From Allobosea sp. BK604 (GTDB lineage: Bacteria; Pseudomonadota; Alphaproteobacteria; Rhizobiales; Beijerinckiaceae): a stretch of DNA of 64,000 nt. Each line of letters starts with the position of its first letter. The first letter of the stretch is position 1. Position numbers and translations under genes: made by a program. Below are positions 8,448-17,161 of this stretch, in pieces. The notes beneath the pieces were generated by a model. The model saw only the letters and a program-made list of their open reading frames with translations, did not search any database and was not told where the DNA came from. The stretch lies in contig NZ_SLZF01000007.1 in the NCBI RefSeq assembly GCF_004341515.1, positions 62,001-126,000 of the forward strand, given 5' to 3'.

Positions 8448-8797
8448 CTTTTGAATGCGGGTGAGTGCGGCAGTCTCGCTATCGGGCGCGTCGACTGCCT
8501 CGGTCGGATGCGTTCGCCGGGGCGGGAGTGCGTCCGGACATTGCCGTCGGCAAATCAATCGGTGCGGCTTGTTGGCGCACCGGCGCCCCGATGAGACGCC
8601 TTCATGAGGGCGGGCTTGCCCTTCTGGAATTCGGAGGTTTCGGGCCTCCCTGCATGATCGCGCGTAGTTTGTGCTGAAGCTACGGCAACTTCGAGGCCGC
8701 TCCGGCTGTCGCTCGCATCCCGCCGGAATGCCCGCGTCATCCGGCGCGAGCCGACTGGGACCAATTGCGCGTTGACTCGTCCCGTTGCGCTCAATAA

Positions 8798-8805
8798 TGT
8801 CGACA
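8798..8805. promoter_or_regulatory. TGTCGACA operator-like palindrome, copy 2
   Basis: TGTCGACA in the context AATAATGTCGACACATTGAG, about 85 bases before the first gene of the ABC importer operon, in a typical promoter position. It probably binds the GntR/FCD regulator at the end of this gene cluster. Inferred from recurrence and placement only. Confidence 0.5.
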
Positions 8806-8890
8806 CATTGAGTGAAACCAGAACAGACCGCATGGTCCGCAGCCTCCTGGCGAGCGCCGGACCGCAAGCGTGCATGGCGAGAGTGGAAAC

Positions 8891-9682
8891 GTGCTAAGCA
8901 AGCAGGCGATTGCGCCCGCCGAGACCATCCTGCAGGTCAGCGACGTTCATCGCCGTTTCGGCGGAGTCGCGGCCGTTGCCGGTGCCGATTTCGCCGTTCG
9001 GCGTGGTTCGATCACCGGCCTGCTCGGGCCGAACGGAGCCGGCAAGACGACGCTGTTCAACATCGTCGCCGGATCGATCCCGCCATCGAGCGGCAGCATC
9101 CTTCTCGAAGGTCGCGACGTCACCGGTCGGCGGCCCGACGAGCTCGCGCATCTCGGCCTGACCCGGACCTTCCAGCTGGCGCGCGGCCTGTCCGATCTCA
9201 CGGTGCTGGAGAATTTCGCGCTCTACGCCAAGGCGCATCCGGGCGAGACGCTCTGGCGCGTCTTCCTCGATGCCGGCTCCGTCAAGCAGCGCGAGGAGGC
9301 GGTGCTGGAGGGGGCCTGGGAGCTGGTGCGGCAGCTCAACCTCGCCCATGTCGCGAATAACCGCACCACCGACCTTTCCGGCGGCCAGAAGAAGCTGGTC
9401 GAGCTCGGCCGCGCCCTGCTCGGCCACCCGAAGCTGCTCCTGCTCGACGAGCCCATGGCCGGCGTCAACCCGGCGCTCGCGGTCGAGATCGGCAACTACC
9501 TCCTGTCCATTCGCGATCGTGGCGTCACGATCCTGGTCATCGAACACAACATGAGCTTCATCCGTCAGATCTGCGACCATGTCATCGTGCTCGCCGCCGG
9601 CAAGGTCATCGCCGAAGGCAGCTTCGAGGAGGTCCGCGCCAACGAGACCGTGCAGGCCGCCTATTTCGGGAGCTCGCTGTGA
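8891..9682 (+). CDS. livG: Branched-chain-type ABC importer, ATP-binding protein (LivG-like)
   Basis: A 263-residue ATPase of the HAAT (branched-chain amino acid type) importer class. Walker A is GPNGAGKTT, the signature is LSGGQKKLVELGRALL, Walker B is LLLLDEPMAGVNP, and the LivG-typical TRTFQLARGLSDLTVLENF is present. A GTG at 8891 is used; a GTG at 8870 in the same frame is the other option. It is the first gene of an operon and overlaps livF by four bases. The transported solute need not be an amino acid, since this class also imports aromatic acids and amides. Confidence 0.9.
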   Translation: MLSKQAIAPAETILQVSDVHRRFGGVAAVAGADFAVRRGSITGLLGPNGAGKTTLFNIVAGSIPPSSGSILLEGRDVTGRRPDELAHLGLTRTFQLARGLSDLTVLENFALYAKAHPGETLWRVFLDAGSVKQREEAVLEGAWELVRQLNLAHVANNRTTDLSGGQKKLVELGRALLGHPKLLLLDEPMAGVNPALAVEIGNYLLSIRDRGVTILVIEHNMSFIRQICDHVIVLAAGKVIAEGSFEEVRANETVQAAYFGSSL

Positions 9683-10389
9683 GCTTCCTCAAGGTCGACC
9701 AGGTCGTCGCCGGCTATGGCGCGCATGACGAGATCCTGAAAAAGGTCGACATGGTGGTCGAGCCGGGCGAGATCGTCTCGATCCTCGGCCCCAACGGCGC
9801 CGGCAAATCCACGCTACTCAAGACGGTGGCCGGGCTGGTCGCGCCGCGCTCCGGCACCGTCGAATTCGTCGGGGCGGATATCGCCGGGCTGCGGCCGCGC
9901 GATGTCAGCCGCCGCGGCATCGTCTTCGTGCCGCAGGAGCACAACATCTTCGCCTCGCTGTCGATCGAGGAGAATCTCGAGATCGCCAGCTACCTCGACA
10001 AGGCTGAATACCGGACCCGCCTCGCGCAGGTCTATGCGCGCATGCCGGAATTGGCCGATCGCCGCCGGCTCACCGCGGGCGCCCTCTCCGGCGGCCAGCG
10101 CCAGTCGCTGGCCATGGCGATGGCGCTGATGGTCGGGCCCCGGCTGATGCTGCTCGACGAGCCGACGGCAGGGCTCTCGCCCGCGGCCGCGGAAAAGCTC
10201 TTCGCGCTCGTCCGCGCCATTCGCGACGACGGCGTGACCATTGCCATGGTCGAGCAGAACGCCTTGCGCTCGCTGATGGTCTCGGACCGCGCCTACATCC
10301 TGGTCGATGGCCGCAATGCCCGCAGCGGTTCGGCTCAGGAACTGATCAACGACGCCGAGATCCGCCAGATCTTTCTCGGCGAAAAGTGA
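9679..10389 (+). CDS. livF: Branched-chain-type ABC importer, ATP-binding protein (LivF-like)
   Basis: A 236-residue ATPase pairing with the LivG-like protein. It shows LGPNGAGKSTLLKTVAGL (Walker A), the LivF-type VFVPQEHNIFASLSIEENLEI, LSGGQRQSLAMAMALM and LMLLDEPTAGLSP. Its GTG start overlaps the TGA of the preceding gene (GTGA), implying translational coupling. Confidence 0.92.
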   Translation: MSFLKVDQVVAGYGAHDEILKKVDMVVEPGEIVSILGPNGAGKSTLLKTVAGLVAPRSGTVEFVGADIAGLRPRDVSRRGIVFVPQEHNIFASLSIEENLEIASYLDKAEYRTRLAQVYARMPELADRRRLTAGALSGGQRQSLAMAMALMVGPRLMLLDEPTAGLSPAAAEKLFALVRAIRDDGVTIAMVEQNALRSLMVSDRAYILVDGRNARSGSAQELINDAEIRQIFLGEK

Positions 10390-10426
10390 CCGAACGGCCC
10401 GGAAGGCCATACGAGGGGAGGAGATC

Positions 10427-11638
10427 ATGACCATGACAGGTTCGAGCATTTCACGGCGCAGCTTGCTCAAGACCGCAGCCGGTGCGGGAGCGGTGGCGTT
10501 GTTTGCTCCCGGCATCGCGCGGGCGCAGCTCACCGAGCCGGTCCGGATCGGCGCGCTGATGTCGCTGACCGGCGCCGGCGGCACCTGGGGGCCGATCATG
10601 GCCAAGATTCAGCAGCAGATCGTCGCCCAGGTGAACGATGCCGGCGGCGTCCTTGGCCAGAAGGTCGAGTATTTCGTCGAGGACGACCAGACCAATCCCG
10701 ATGCCGGCGTCCTGGCCGCGCGCAAGCTGATCGATGTCAACAAGGTCTGTGCCATCACCGGCGTCTGGTCCTCGGCCGTGGCGATGCCGACCTTGCCGAT
10801 CTGCTGGCAGAACAAGGTCGCGATGCTCGGCATCGCTGCCTCGGATACGCTCGCGGAGCTGCCGCACCAGGGTTATTTCCTGCGCACCTATGTTCCCGTC
10901 TCGCTTCAGGGCAAGGCGATCGGCCAGTTCGGGCTGGCGCGCGGCGCCAAGAACTTCTTCGTCATGCTGGCGCAGAACCCGTTCAGCCAGGCCATGCTCA
11001 AGGGCCTGAAGGACGAGGTCGAGCCGAAGGGCGCCAAGGTCAACCACGTCATCTATGACGGCACCAAGACCTCGTTCCGCTCCGAGGTCGACCAGGCGCT
11101 GAAGGCCAAGCCCGATTTCATCATGCTCGGCGGCTATCCGCAGGATAGCGGCGCGATCATGAAGGACCTCTACCGCAACAGCTATAGCGGTACGATCTGC
11201 GGCTTCGGCACCGCGATCACCGGCGAGTTCATCGCCGCCGCGGGCAAGGATGTCGCCAACGGCGTCTACACGGTCTTCCCCTCGGTCGCCGAGAACTCGC
11301 CCGCCTATAAGAGCCTGCAGAAGCTCGTCGGCTCGACTGATGTGCTCGATACCAATCGCTGCCAGGCCTATGACCAGATCAACCTGGCGATCCTGGCCGT
11401 CGCCGCCGGCAAGCAGGCCAGCGGCGAGTCGATCCAGAAGACCATCCGCTCGACGATCGGCGGTCCGGATGGCGAGCCCGTCGGCGACGTCCTGACCGGC
11501 CTCAAGCTCCTCTCCGAGGGCAAGCGGATCAATTACGAGGGCGCCTCGAGCAATTGCGAGTTCCTGCCGAACGGCAACCTGCCCAACGCCTATTTCAAGA
11601 CGATGCAGGTCAAGGACGGCGTCCTCACGACCGTCTGA
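10427..11638 (+). CDS. ABC importer substrate-binding protein, Leu/Ile/Val-binding type
   Basis: A 403-residue type I periplasmic binding protein. A Tat-type signal is clear: SRRSLLKTAAGAGAVALF, then cleavage near GIARAQ. The mature part begins EPVRIGALMSLTGAGGTWGP, the standard start of the HAAT binding domain, and includes a VVNDAGG-like AQVNDAGGVLGQKVEYFVED. AGGGGAGGAGATC gives a strong ribosome binding site. It is the specificity component for the surrounding LivGFHM transporter. Ligand unknown; neighbouring hydrolases suggest an ester, lactone or amide. Confidence 0.9.
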   Translation: MTMTGSSISRRSLLKTAAGAGAVALFAPGIARAQLTEPVRIGALMSLTGAGGTWGPIMAKIQQQIVAQVNDAGGVLGQKVEYFVEDDQTNPDAGVLAARKLIDVNKVCAITGVWSSAVAMPTLPICWQNKVAMLGIAASDTLAELPHQGYFLRTYVPVSLQGKAIGQFGLARGAKNFFVMLAQNPFSQAMLKGLKDEVEPKGAKVNHVIYDGTKTSFRSEVDQALKAKPDFIMLGGYPQDSGAIMKDLYRNSYSGTICGFGTAITGEFIAAAGKDVANGVYTVFPSVAENSPAYKSLQKLVGSTDVLDTNRCQAYDQINLAILAVAAGKQASGESIQKTIRSTIGGPDGEPVGDVLTGLKLLSEGKRINYEGASSNCEFLPNGNLPNAYFKTMQVKDGVLTTV

Positions 11639-11646
11639 CGACAACC

Positions 11647-11669
11647 GGCCCGGCCGCCACGGCCGGGCC
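11647..11669 (+). terminator. Hairpin after the binding-protein gene
   Basis: Nine-base perfect arms (GGCCCGGCC and GGCCGGGCC) around GCCAC, followed by TTGCTTC. It lies eight bases after the stop of the binding-protein gene and before livH. Such hairpins often stabilise or attenuate the message so that the binding protein is made in excess over the permeases. Confidence 0.65.
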
Positions 11670-11773
11670 TTGCTTCAGCCAAGATAGATCTTGCCGGCAC
11701 CCGAGCTGAGCGTCCCGTGCGGATTTTTCGCCGGGATGCACCGCCTCCCGGCCGTGCGACATTGGGAACGAGT

Positions 11774-12640
11774 ATGGAATTGCTGACGGAGATCATGCAG
11801 CTGGTGGTGAACGGCCTGATGGCCGGCGCCATCCTGGCCGTGCCCGCAATCGCCTTCAGCCTGATCTTCGCTGTGCTCCAGATCAGCAATTTCTCGGTGG
11901 CGGCCCATATCGCGATCGGCGCCTACACGACCTATGTGGTGAACGCGCTGTTCGGCCTGCCCGAGGCCGCCGCCGTCGTCTGCGCCTTCCTCGTCAGCGG
12001 CTCGGTCGGTGTCGTCAGCGACCATCTCGCCCTCAAGCCGCTACGCACTTACGGACCGCTGACCGTCGCGATCGCCTCCATGGCGCTCAACCTCGTGCTC
12101 GAGAACCTGATCCGCTTCGGTTTCGGCAATGCCGTGCAGGCGCTCGACCTGCCGGTCTATCGCAACTGGGTCTTCGCCGGCGTTCACGTCGCACCGCAGC
12201 AGTTCTTCAACTTCCTGATCGCAGCCGGCGCCATGGTCGCGCTGTTCTGCCTGCTCACCTTCACCTCGATCGGCAAGCAGATGCGGGCGGTCGCCGACAA
12301 TCCGACGCTCGCCGACATCAAGGGCATCAGCCCCGAGCAGATCTCGCGTCTGGCGGTGTTCATCGGCATGGGCCTTGCCGGCGTCGGCGGCGTGCTGATC
12401 GCGCTCGAAGCCGCGATCGAGCCGAATATGGGCTTCCGCGTCATCCTGCCGGTCTTCGCCGCCGCGGTGCTCGGCGGACTCGGCAATATCCCCGGCGCCG
12501 TCGCCGGCGCCCTGATCATCGGCGTCGCCGAGGAATTGTCGCTGCTGGCGCTGCCGGTCGCCTATCGCTCGGCGGTCGGCTTCATCGCCATCATCGTCGC
12601 GCTGCTGTTCTTCCCGCGCGGCATCCTGGGCAAGCGGTAA
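11774..12640 (+). CDS. livH: Branched-chain-type ABC importer, permease (LivH-like)
   Basis: A 288-residue inner-membrane permease with about eight hydrophobic segments. It has the family hallmarks LMAGAILAVPAIAFSLIFAV at the start, GKQMRAVADNPTLADIKGI (the ATPase-coupling EAA-like loop) and FAAAVLGGLGNIPGAVAGAL. ATG 11774 follows GGGAACGAG and matches where homologous sequence begins. LivM follows after 10 bases. Confidence 0.9.
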   Translation: MELLTEIMQLVVNGLMAGAILAVPAIAFSLIFAVLQISNFSVAAHIAIGAYTTYVVNALFGLPEAAAVVCAFLVSGSVGVVSDHLALKPLRTYGPLTVAIASMALNLVLENLIRFGFGNAVQALDLPVYRNWVFAGVHVAPQQFFNFLIAAGAMVALFCLLTFTSIGKQMRAVADNPTLADIKGISPEQISRLAVFIGMGLAGVGGVLIALEAAIEPNMGFRVILPVFAAAVLGGLGNIPGAVAGALIIGVAEELSLLALPVAYRSAVGFIAIIVALLFFPRGILGKR

Positions 12641-12650
12641 GGAGCCGGCC

Positions 12651-13589
12651 ATGACGACCTATGTCCTCAGCGTCCTGACCTTCGGCAGCATCTACGCGCT
12701 GCTCGCGCTCGGCCTCAACCTGATGTGGGGCATGACCGGAATGGTCAATCTCGGCATCCTCGGCTACTACGCCATCGGCGGCTATGTCTCGGCCCTGCTG
12801 ACGGTGAAGCTCGGCCTGCCGGTCTTCGCCGGCATGCTGGTCGGCACGCTCGCCGCCGCCCTGCTGGGCGCCGCGACCTGCGTCGGCCTCGTCAAGCTGC
12901 GCGACGACTATCTCGCCATCGCCACGCTCGGCTTTGCCCAGGTCATGGCGCTCATCGCCCAGAACGAGATCTGGCTGACCAACGGCACCGACGGCATCGG
13001 CCAGGTGCCCCGGCTCGGAGATGAGCTCCAGGGCCAGAGCTTCGGCATCCTCTACCTGCTGATCTGCCTGCTCATCGTCGCGCTCGTCTTCGTCGGCACG
13101 GAAGTGCTGCGTCGCTCGCCCTTCGGGCGCGTCCTGCGCGCCGTCCGCGACGATTCCATGGTGGCAGCCACAGCCGGCAAATACGTCTTCGGCTACCAGA
13201 TGAAGGCGCTCGCGGTCGGCGGCGGCATCATGGGCCTCGCCGGTGCCTCCTATGTCCATTATATCGGCTTCATCTCGCCCGAGGTCTTCCAGCCGCAGCT
13301 GCTGATTTACATCTTCCTGGCGCTGATCCTCGGCGGTCGCGGCAATAATCTCGGAGCCGTGGCCGGCGCCTTCTTCGTCGTCATCATCGTCGAGGGCACG
13401 CGCTTCATCGCCGAGATCGTCCCGTCGCTCTCGGCCGTGCAGATCGGTGCGATCCGCCAGCTCATCATCGGCATCGGCTTCATCGTCGTCCTGCAGAACT
13501 GGCCGCGCGGCCTGATCCCCGAGCCGCTGCGGCGCTACCGGCCGCCCGCGGACCCGGCAGCGGGACAGGGCAGCGAGCGGGCCGGCTGA
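12651..13589 (+). CDS. livM: Branched-chain-type ABC importer, permease (LivM-like)
   Basis: A 312-residue permease, partner of LivH. It shows ALLALGLNLMWGMTGMVNLG, an extended hydrophobic core, the coupling loop GRVLRAVRDDSMVAATAGK and ILGGRGNNLGAVAGAF. AAGGAG lies just before the ATG. It is followed 55 bases later by an alpha/beta hydrolase on the same strand, so import and degradation genes are probably one transcript. Confidence 0.9.
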   Translation: MTTYVLSVLTFGSIYALLALGLNLMWGMTGMVNLGILGYYAIGGYVSALLTVKLGLPVFAGMLVGTLAAALLGAATCVGLVKLRDDYLAIATLGFAQVMALIAQNEIWLTNGTDGIGQVPRLGDELQGQSFGILYLLICLLIVALVFVGTEVLRRSPFGRVLRAVRDDSMVAATAGKYVFGYQMKALAVGGGIMGLAGASYVHYIGFISPEVFQPQLLIYIFLALILGGRGNNLGAVAGAFFVVIIVEGTRFIAEIVPSLSAVQIGAIRQLIIGIGFIVVLQNWPRGLIPEPLRRYRPPADPAAGQGSERAG

Positions 13590-13644
13590 GCATGCGCCGC
13601 TTTCCATCGAGACGCGTCGGCGCGCCGGCCTGACGGAGATTTTC

Positions 13645-14424
13645 ATGCGCAAGCAGCTCTTCCATCGCATCCAGGGGCAGGGATCGCCGCTCGTCCTGCT
13701 CCACCCTGTCGGGCTCGACCACAGCTTCTGGGGCCCGCTCGTCGAGCAGGCGGCGAGCCTGCATACGGTCGTCAGCGTCGACCTCATGGGTCATGGCGCC
13801 TCGCCCTCCGCCTCGCCCGATCGCGGCATTGCGGCCTTTGCCGCCGATGTCGCCGCGCTTCTCGACGATCTCGGATTCGCCCGCGCCGGCCTGCTCGGCC
13901 TTTCCTTCGGCGGGATGATCACGCAGGAATTCGCCCTCGGCTTTCGTGAGCGGCTCGCCTTCATGATCGTCGGGGCCTGCGGCCCGCGCATTCCGCCCGA
14001 GGCGCGCGAGGCCGTCCGCGCCCGCGGCGTCACCGATCCCGCGACCGGCATGGCCGGGATCGTCGATGCGACGCTGCAGCGCTGGTTCACCGCACCGTTC
14101 CTCGGCACCGAGCCGACACGGCGCGTGGCAGCTCGACTGCTCGCCAATGACCCCATCGGCTGGGCCGCCGGCTGGAACGCGATTTCCGGCTTCGACGCCC
14201 TCGACCGCCTCGGCACGATCAAGGCCCCGGCGCTGGTCATTGCCGCAGAGCACGATGCCGGCACGCCGGTCGCCGCGACCAGGATGATCGCGGACGCGAT
14301 CCCCGGCGCCGAATTCGCCCTGCTGCCCGGCGCGCCGCACATGATGCAGATCGAACATGCCAAGGCCTTCACGGCGCGCGTGATGACCTTCCTGCGCGCA
14401 CGCGCCGCTGCCGGACAGGCCTGA
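13645..14424 (+). CDS. Alpha/beta-fold hydrolase, enol-lactonase-like
   Basis: A 259-residue alpha/beta hydrolase. The oxyanion segment is LLHPVGLDHSFWG, the nucleophile elbow LLGLSFGGMI places Ser87, and Asp204 (AAEHDAG) and His232 (GAPHMMQIE) complete the triad. The overall layout resembles 3-oxoadipate enol-lactonase and N-formylmaleamate deformylase. It follows the ABC permease and precedes the dimeric-barrel protein by 16 bases. A role in opening a lactone, ester or amide of the imported compound is an inference from context. Confidence 0.85.
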   Translation: MRKQLFHRIQGQGSPLVLLHPVGLDHSFWGPLVEQAASLHTVVSVDLMGHGASPSASPDRGIAAFAADVAALLDDLGFARAGLLGLSFGGMITQEFALGFRERLAFMIVGACGPRIPPEAREAVRARGVTDPATGMAGIVDATLQRWFTAPFLGTEPTRRVAARLLANDPIGWAAGWNAISGFDALDRLGTIKAPALVIAAEHDAGTPVAATRMIADAIPGAEFALLPGAPHMMQIEHAKAFTARVMTFLRARAAAGQA

Positions 14425-14440
14425 GCAGAGGGAACCGAAC

Positions 14441-15019
14441 ATGCCGCAACTGGGACTTCTGTTCGTCATCAACGAGCCCCCCGCCGCGATGGAGGAGGAG
14501 CTCAACGCCTGGTACGACACCGAGCATATTCCCGAACGGCTCGCCATCGACGGCTTCCTGTCGGGCGAGCGCTATGTCTCGGCGGTGCGGCAACGCCGCT
14601 ACCTCGCGCTCTACGACCTGACCGATGTCGAGGTCCTGCGCAGCCCGGGCTACATGGCCTTCGTCGGCGACCGCTTCACGCCTTGGACCAAGCGCATCCT
14701 CTCGCGGACCAGGGTGACGCGCTACGAGGCGGTGCAGCTCTACCCCGGCGATGCCGTGGCCATCCCCGCGCCCGGCCACCTCATCCTGCGCTGCACCGGC
14801 ATCGCCGCGCCAGGCGAGATCGAGGAGCGGGCGAAGCGCTGCTTCCTCGGCAAGCCGGGCGTGGCCCAGTTGCGCATCTACGCCGGCAGCGGCGCTAATG
14901 CCGGCTCCGCCTTCATCCATGTCGCCGGAACGGGCGATCTCGCCGCGCTTGCCGATCCGCAGGTCCTTGCGGGCATGCAGGGCCGTCTGGAGTTGATCGA
15001 GACCTACCTTCCGTATTAA
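14441..15019 (+). CDS. Dimeric alpha/beta-barrel (EthD-like) protein, two-domain form
   Basis: A 192-residue protein with no precise assignment. The first 110 residues contain LNAWYDTEHIPERL, GFLSGERY and PWTKRI, which match the 112-residue protein at 23503 almost motif for motif and resemble EthD/ferredoxin-like dimeric barrels. The second half (LILRCTGIAAPG to LELIETYLPY) looks like a degenerate second copy of the fold, so one chain may form a pseudodimer. It ends the first block of the importer operon. A role as a small isomerase, decyclase or binding protein in the pathway is plausible but unproven. Confidence 0.65.
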   Translation: MPQLGLLFVINEPPAAMEEELNAWYDTEHIPERLAIDGFLSGERYVSAVRQRRYLALYDLTDVEVLRSPGYMAFVGDRFTPWTKRILSRTRVTRYEAVQLYPGDAVAIPAPGHLILRCTGIAAPGEIEERAKRCFLGKPGVAQLRIYAGSGANAGSAFIHVAGTGDLAALADPQVLAGMQGRLELIETYLPY

Positions 15020-15034
15020 GCGCGCTCATTAAAG

Positions 15035-15168
15035 TGGCGACATTTTAAATCGGAGAGAAAGACTCCGCTCTGTTGCCGTTCCATATATTATTGAATTCAC
15101 TAGGAAATGAAGAGATCAGCTTTCAGGCGGAATGTCGACATCGCTTGACGGCTTAAAAAATGTCGACA
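15035..15168. promoter_or_regulatory. Operator cluster: two TGTCGACA palindromes and one variant
   Basis: Exact palindromes TGTCGACA occur at 15133-15140 and 15161-15168, the latter inside a 12-base perfect palindrome AATGTCGACATT. Their centres are 28 bases apart, close to three helical turns. A one-mismatch form TGGCGACA lies at 15035-15042. They sit just before the metalloenzyme gene at 15232. The AT-rich surroundings (about 15040-15180) mark a promoter. Likely target of the GntR regulator encoded at 17162. Confidence 0.6.
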
Positions 15169-15231
15169 TTATTGCCGTTAACACGATGGGCGCCCTTCAT
15201 GCGAGCGGTGTCCCGAAAAAGGAGAAAAGAC

Positions 15232-16293
15232 ATGAACAGGGGCAGCTTCATCGCTGGGACGCTCGACTATCTGCGCCGCCCGCTGGTCGCCAACATCACC
15301 AAGGGCAAGCGCGTCCTCGTGCTGTCCGACTTCGATCACGACCCGCGCGTCTGGCAGGCCGTGATGACGATCCTGGCCGATATCGGCGCGGACGCGACGC
15401 TGTCGCTGTTCGAGCGTCGCCCGGCCGATTATTACGATCCGCCATCGGCCGTGGTCGAAGCGATGATGAACTCAGATTTCAACATCCTGCTCGCCTCGAC
15501 CGGCATGTTGCACTCCTCGGCGAGCTTCAACGCCATGGCGGCCGGCATCCCGTCGATCTGCATGGATGGTGGCATGACGCTGGAGATGTTCCAGTCGGGC
15601 GCCGTCACCGACGACATGAAGATGATCGCGCTGCGCAAGCATTACGTCTCGAAGAACGTGTTCGGGCCGGATCCGAAGATGTGCCGCGTCACCTCCGATT
15701 ACGGCACCGACTTCACCTATAGCGTCGATGGCCGCATCACCTGCCCGCCGCTGCCGGGCCCGGATTTCGATCCCTACAAGATCATCAACTTCGCCAAGGA
15801 CGAGAACCGTCCGGGCAACAACCTGCTCTACTACCTGTTCCCGACCGGCGAGTTCAACGTCGCCCCGGTCGAGGGCAGCGCCAATGGCAAGCTCGTCATC
15901 GACCTCACCATGCACCATATCGGCCGCGTGCTGACGCCGATCGAGCTGACGGTGAAGGACGGGCGCGTGATCGATATCGACGGCGGCCCGGAAGCGCGCA
16001 TCCTGCGCGACTATCTCGAAGTCTATGGCGACGAGAACGCCTATATGTGCCCGGCCGAGGCCTCGGTCGGCGTCAACGCCAAGGCGGTCGTGCGCGGCAT
16101 CCAGCGCGAGGACAAGAACATCTGGGGCACGCTGCATTTCGGCCTCGGCACCAATGTCGATGTCGGCGGCTCGGTGAAGTCGAAGATCCATATGGACGGC
16201 GTCATCCTGCATCCGACCCTCGAGGTCGACGGCGTCACCAAGATCAAGCGCGGCAAGTTCCTGGTGCCGATCGAGAAGGATATCGGCGCGTAA
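15232..16293 (+). CDS. M29 aminopeptidase / NicX-superfamily metalloenzyme
   Basis: A 353-residue protein like the leucyl aminopeptidase T (M29) group, which also includes the 2,5-dihydroxypyridine dioxygenase NicX. Candidate metal ligands are Glu214 (PVEGSANG), Glu276 (PAEASVGVN), His302 (TLHFGLG), and His320 and Asp322 (KIHMDGV). Two Glu plus HxD fits the binuclear M29 site better than the mononuclear NicX set, judged from memory of both families. AAAAAGGAGAAAAGAC is a strong ribosome binding site for ATG 15232. Own operators lie upstream and the Cys hydrolase follows by 13 bases. Peptidase, amidase or ring-cleaving oxygenase are all open. Confidence 0.75.
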   Translation: MNRGSFIAGTLDYLRRPLVANITKGKRVLVLSDFDHDPRVWQAVMTILADIGADATLSLFERRPADYYDPPSAVVEAMMNSDFNILLASTGMLHSSASFNAMAAGIPSICMDGGMTLEMFQSGAVTDDMKMIALRKHYVSKNVFGPDPKMCRVTSDYGTDFTYSVDGRITCPPLPGPDFDPYKIINFAKDENRPGNNLLYYLFPTGEFNVAPVEGSANGKLVIDLTMHHIGRVLTPIELTVKDGRVIDIDGGPEARILRDYLEVYGDENAYMCPAEASVGVNAKAVVRGIQREDKNIWGTLHFGLGTNVDVGGSVKSKIHMDGVILHPTLEVDGVTKIKRGKFLVPIEKDIGA

Positions 16294-16306
16294 GAAGGGA
16301 ACGACG

Positions 16307-17089
16307 ATGATCCTGGCGCATCGCGTCGAAGGTCCGGCCGGCGGCTTGCCCCTGTTCCTGATCCATCCGCTCGGGGCGGATCAGGGCTTCTGGGACGAGT
16401 GCCGCCGTCATGTCGGGCCGGATGTCCTGACCGTGAGTTGCGACCTGCGCGGCAGCGGTGCCTCGCCCGATCTCGGCGAGCCGCTGACGTTCGCGACCAC
16501 GGTCGCTGATATCGAGGCGCTGCGCCTTCATCTCGGGCTCGATCGCATCGTGCTCGCCGGCTGCGCCGTCGGCGCCATGGCTGCTACGGCTTACGCCGCG
16601 CGCCATGGCGCGCATGTCGCCGGCCTCGTGATGTCCAATCCCGGCATCCGCATCATGCCCGCCGGCGTGGAGAACCTGCGCCAGCGGGCCGAGGCGGTGC
16701 GCCGCTCGGGCATGGCGAGCCTGCTGCCTGGCGCGATCGAGAATGCCTTCATCGGCTATGGCGATACGCCGGCTCGCAAAAGCTACGAGGCGAAGTTCGT
16801 GGCGCAGAAAGCCGAGAACTACGCCTTCGCCTGCGAGGGCGCCGCGCTCTCCGATATCACCGGGGATTGCGCCTGGATTGCCTGCCCGGTCCTGCTCGTG
16901 CCCGGCCGCAACGACCGCCTGTTCCCACGCGAGCATACCGACGCGATCGCCGCGATCCTGCCGCGCGCGAAGGTCGACGAGTTCGAATCGGGCGCGCATT
17001 TCATCCCCTATCAACAGCCGCGTGAATTCGGCGCGGCGCTGCTGAATTTCGTCACCCAGGCCGGATTACTGCCGCGCCAATCGGCCTGA
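16307..17089 (+). CDS. Alpha/beta-fold hydrolase with a cysteine nucleophile
   Basis: A 260-residue alpha/beta hydrolase of the same size and layout as the one at 13645. The oxyanion region is LIHPLGADQGFWDE. The nucleophile elbow reads LAGCAVGAMA, so Cys86 replaces the usual Ser, while Asp203 (GRNDRLFP) and His231 (GAHFIPYQQP) are kept. A Cys-His-Asp triad is known from dienelactone hydrolase, so this may be an active thiol hydrolase with altered specificity. It is coupled to the M29/NicX-like gene. Family certain, reaction unknown. Confidence 0.85.
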   Translation: MILAHRVEGPAGGLPLFLIHPLGADQGFWDECRRHVGPDVLTVSCDLRGSGASPDLGEPLTFATTVADIEALRLHLGLDRIVLAGCAVGAMAATAYAARHGAHVAGLVMSNPGIRIMPAGVENLRQRAEAVRRSGMASLLPGAIENAFIGYGDTPARKSYEAKFVAQKAENYAFACEGAALSDITGDCAWIACPVLLVPGRNDRLFPREHTDAIAAILPRAKVDEFESGAHFIPYQQPREFGAALLNFVTQAGLLPRQSA

Positions 17090-17161
17090 ACATGGCCGAA
17101 TGGCGGATTTGAACACGCCCTGGAATCCACGTAGGCATGAACGCATAACCGAGGAACACGT

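Larger units (their letters stand above)
8373..8890. other. Intergenic region with two TGTCGACA palindromes
   Basis: About 520 bases without a supported gene. Open frames here are short and show no protein-like signature. It carries two copies of an operator-like palindrome, described separately, and presumably the promoter of the downstream ABC importer operon. Confidence 0.5.

Noticed and set aside
15232-16293. Naming the metalloenzyme as 2,5-dihydroxypyridine dioxygenase (NicX)
   Set aside because: The HxD pair fits, but the two Glu ligands and His302 fit the M29 binuclear site better, and the rest of the nicotinate pathway is missing.
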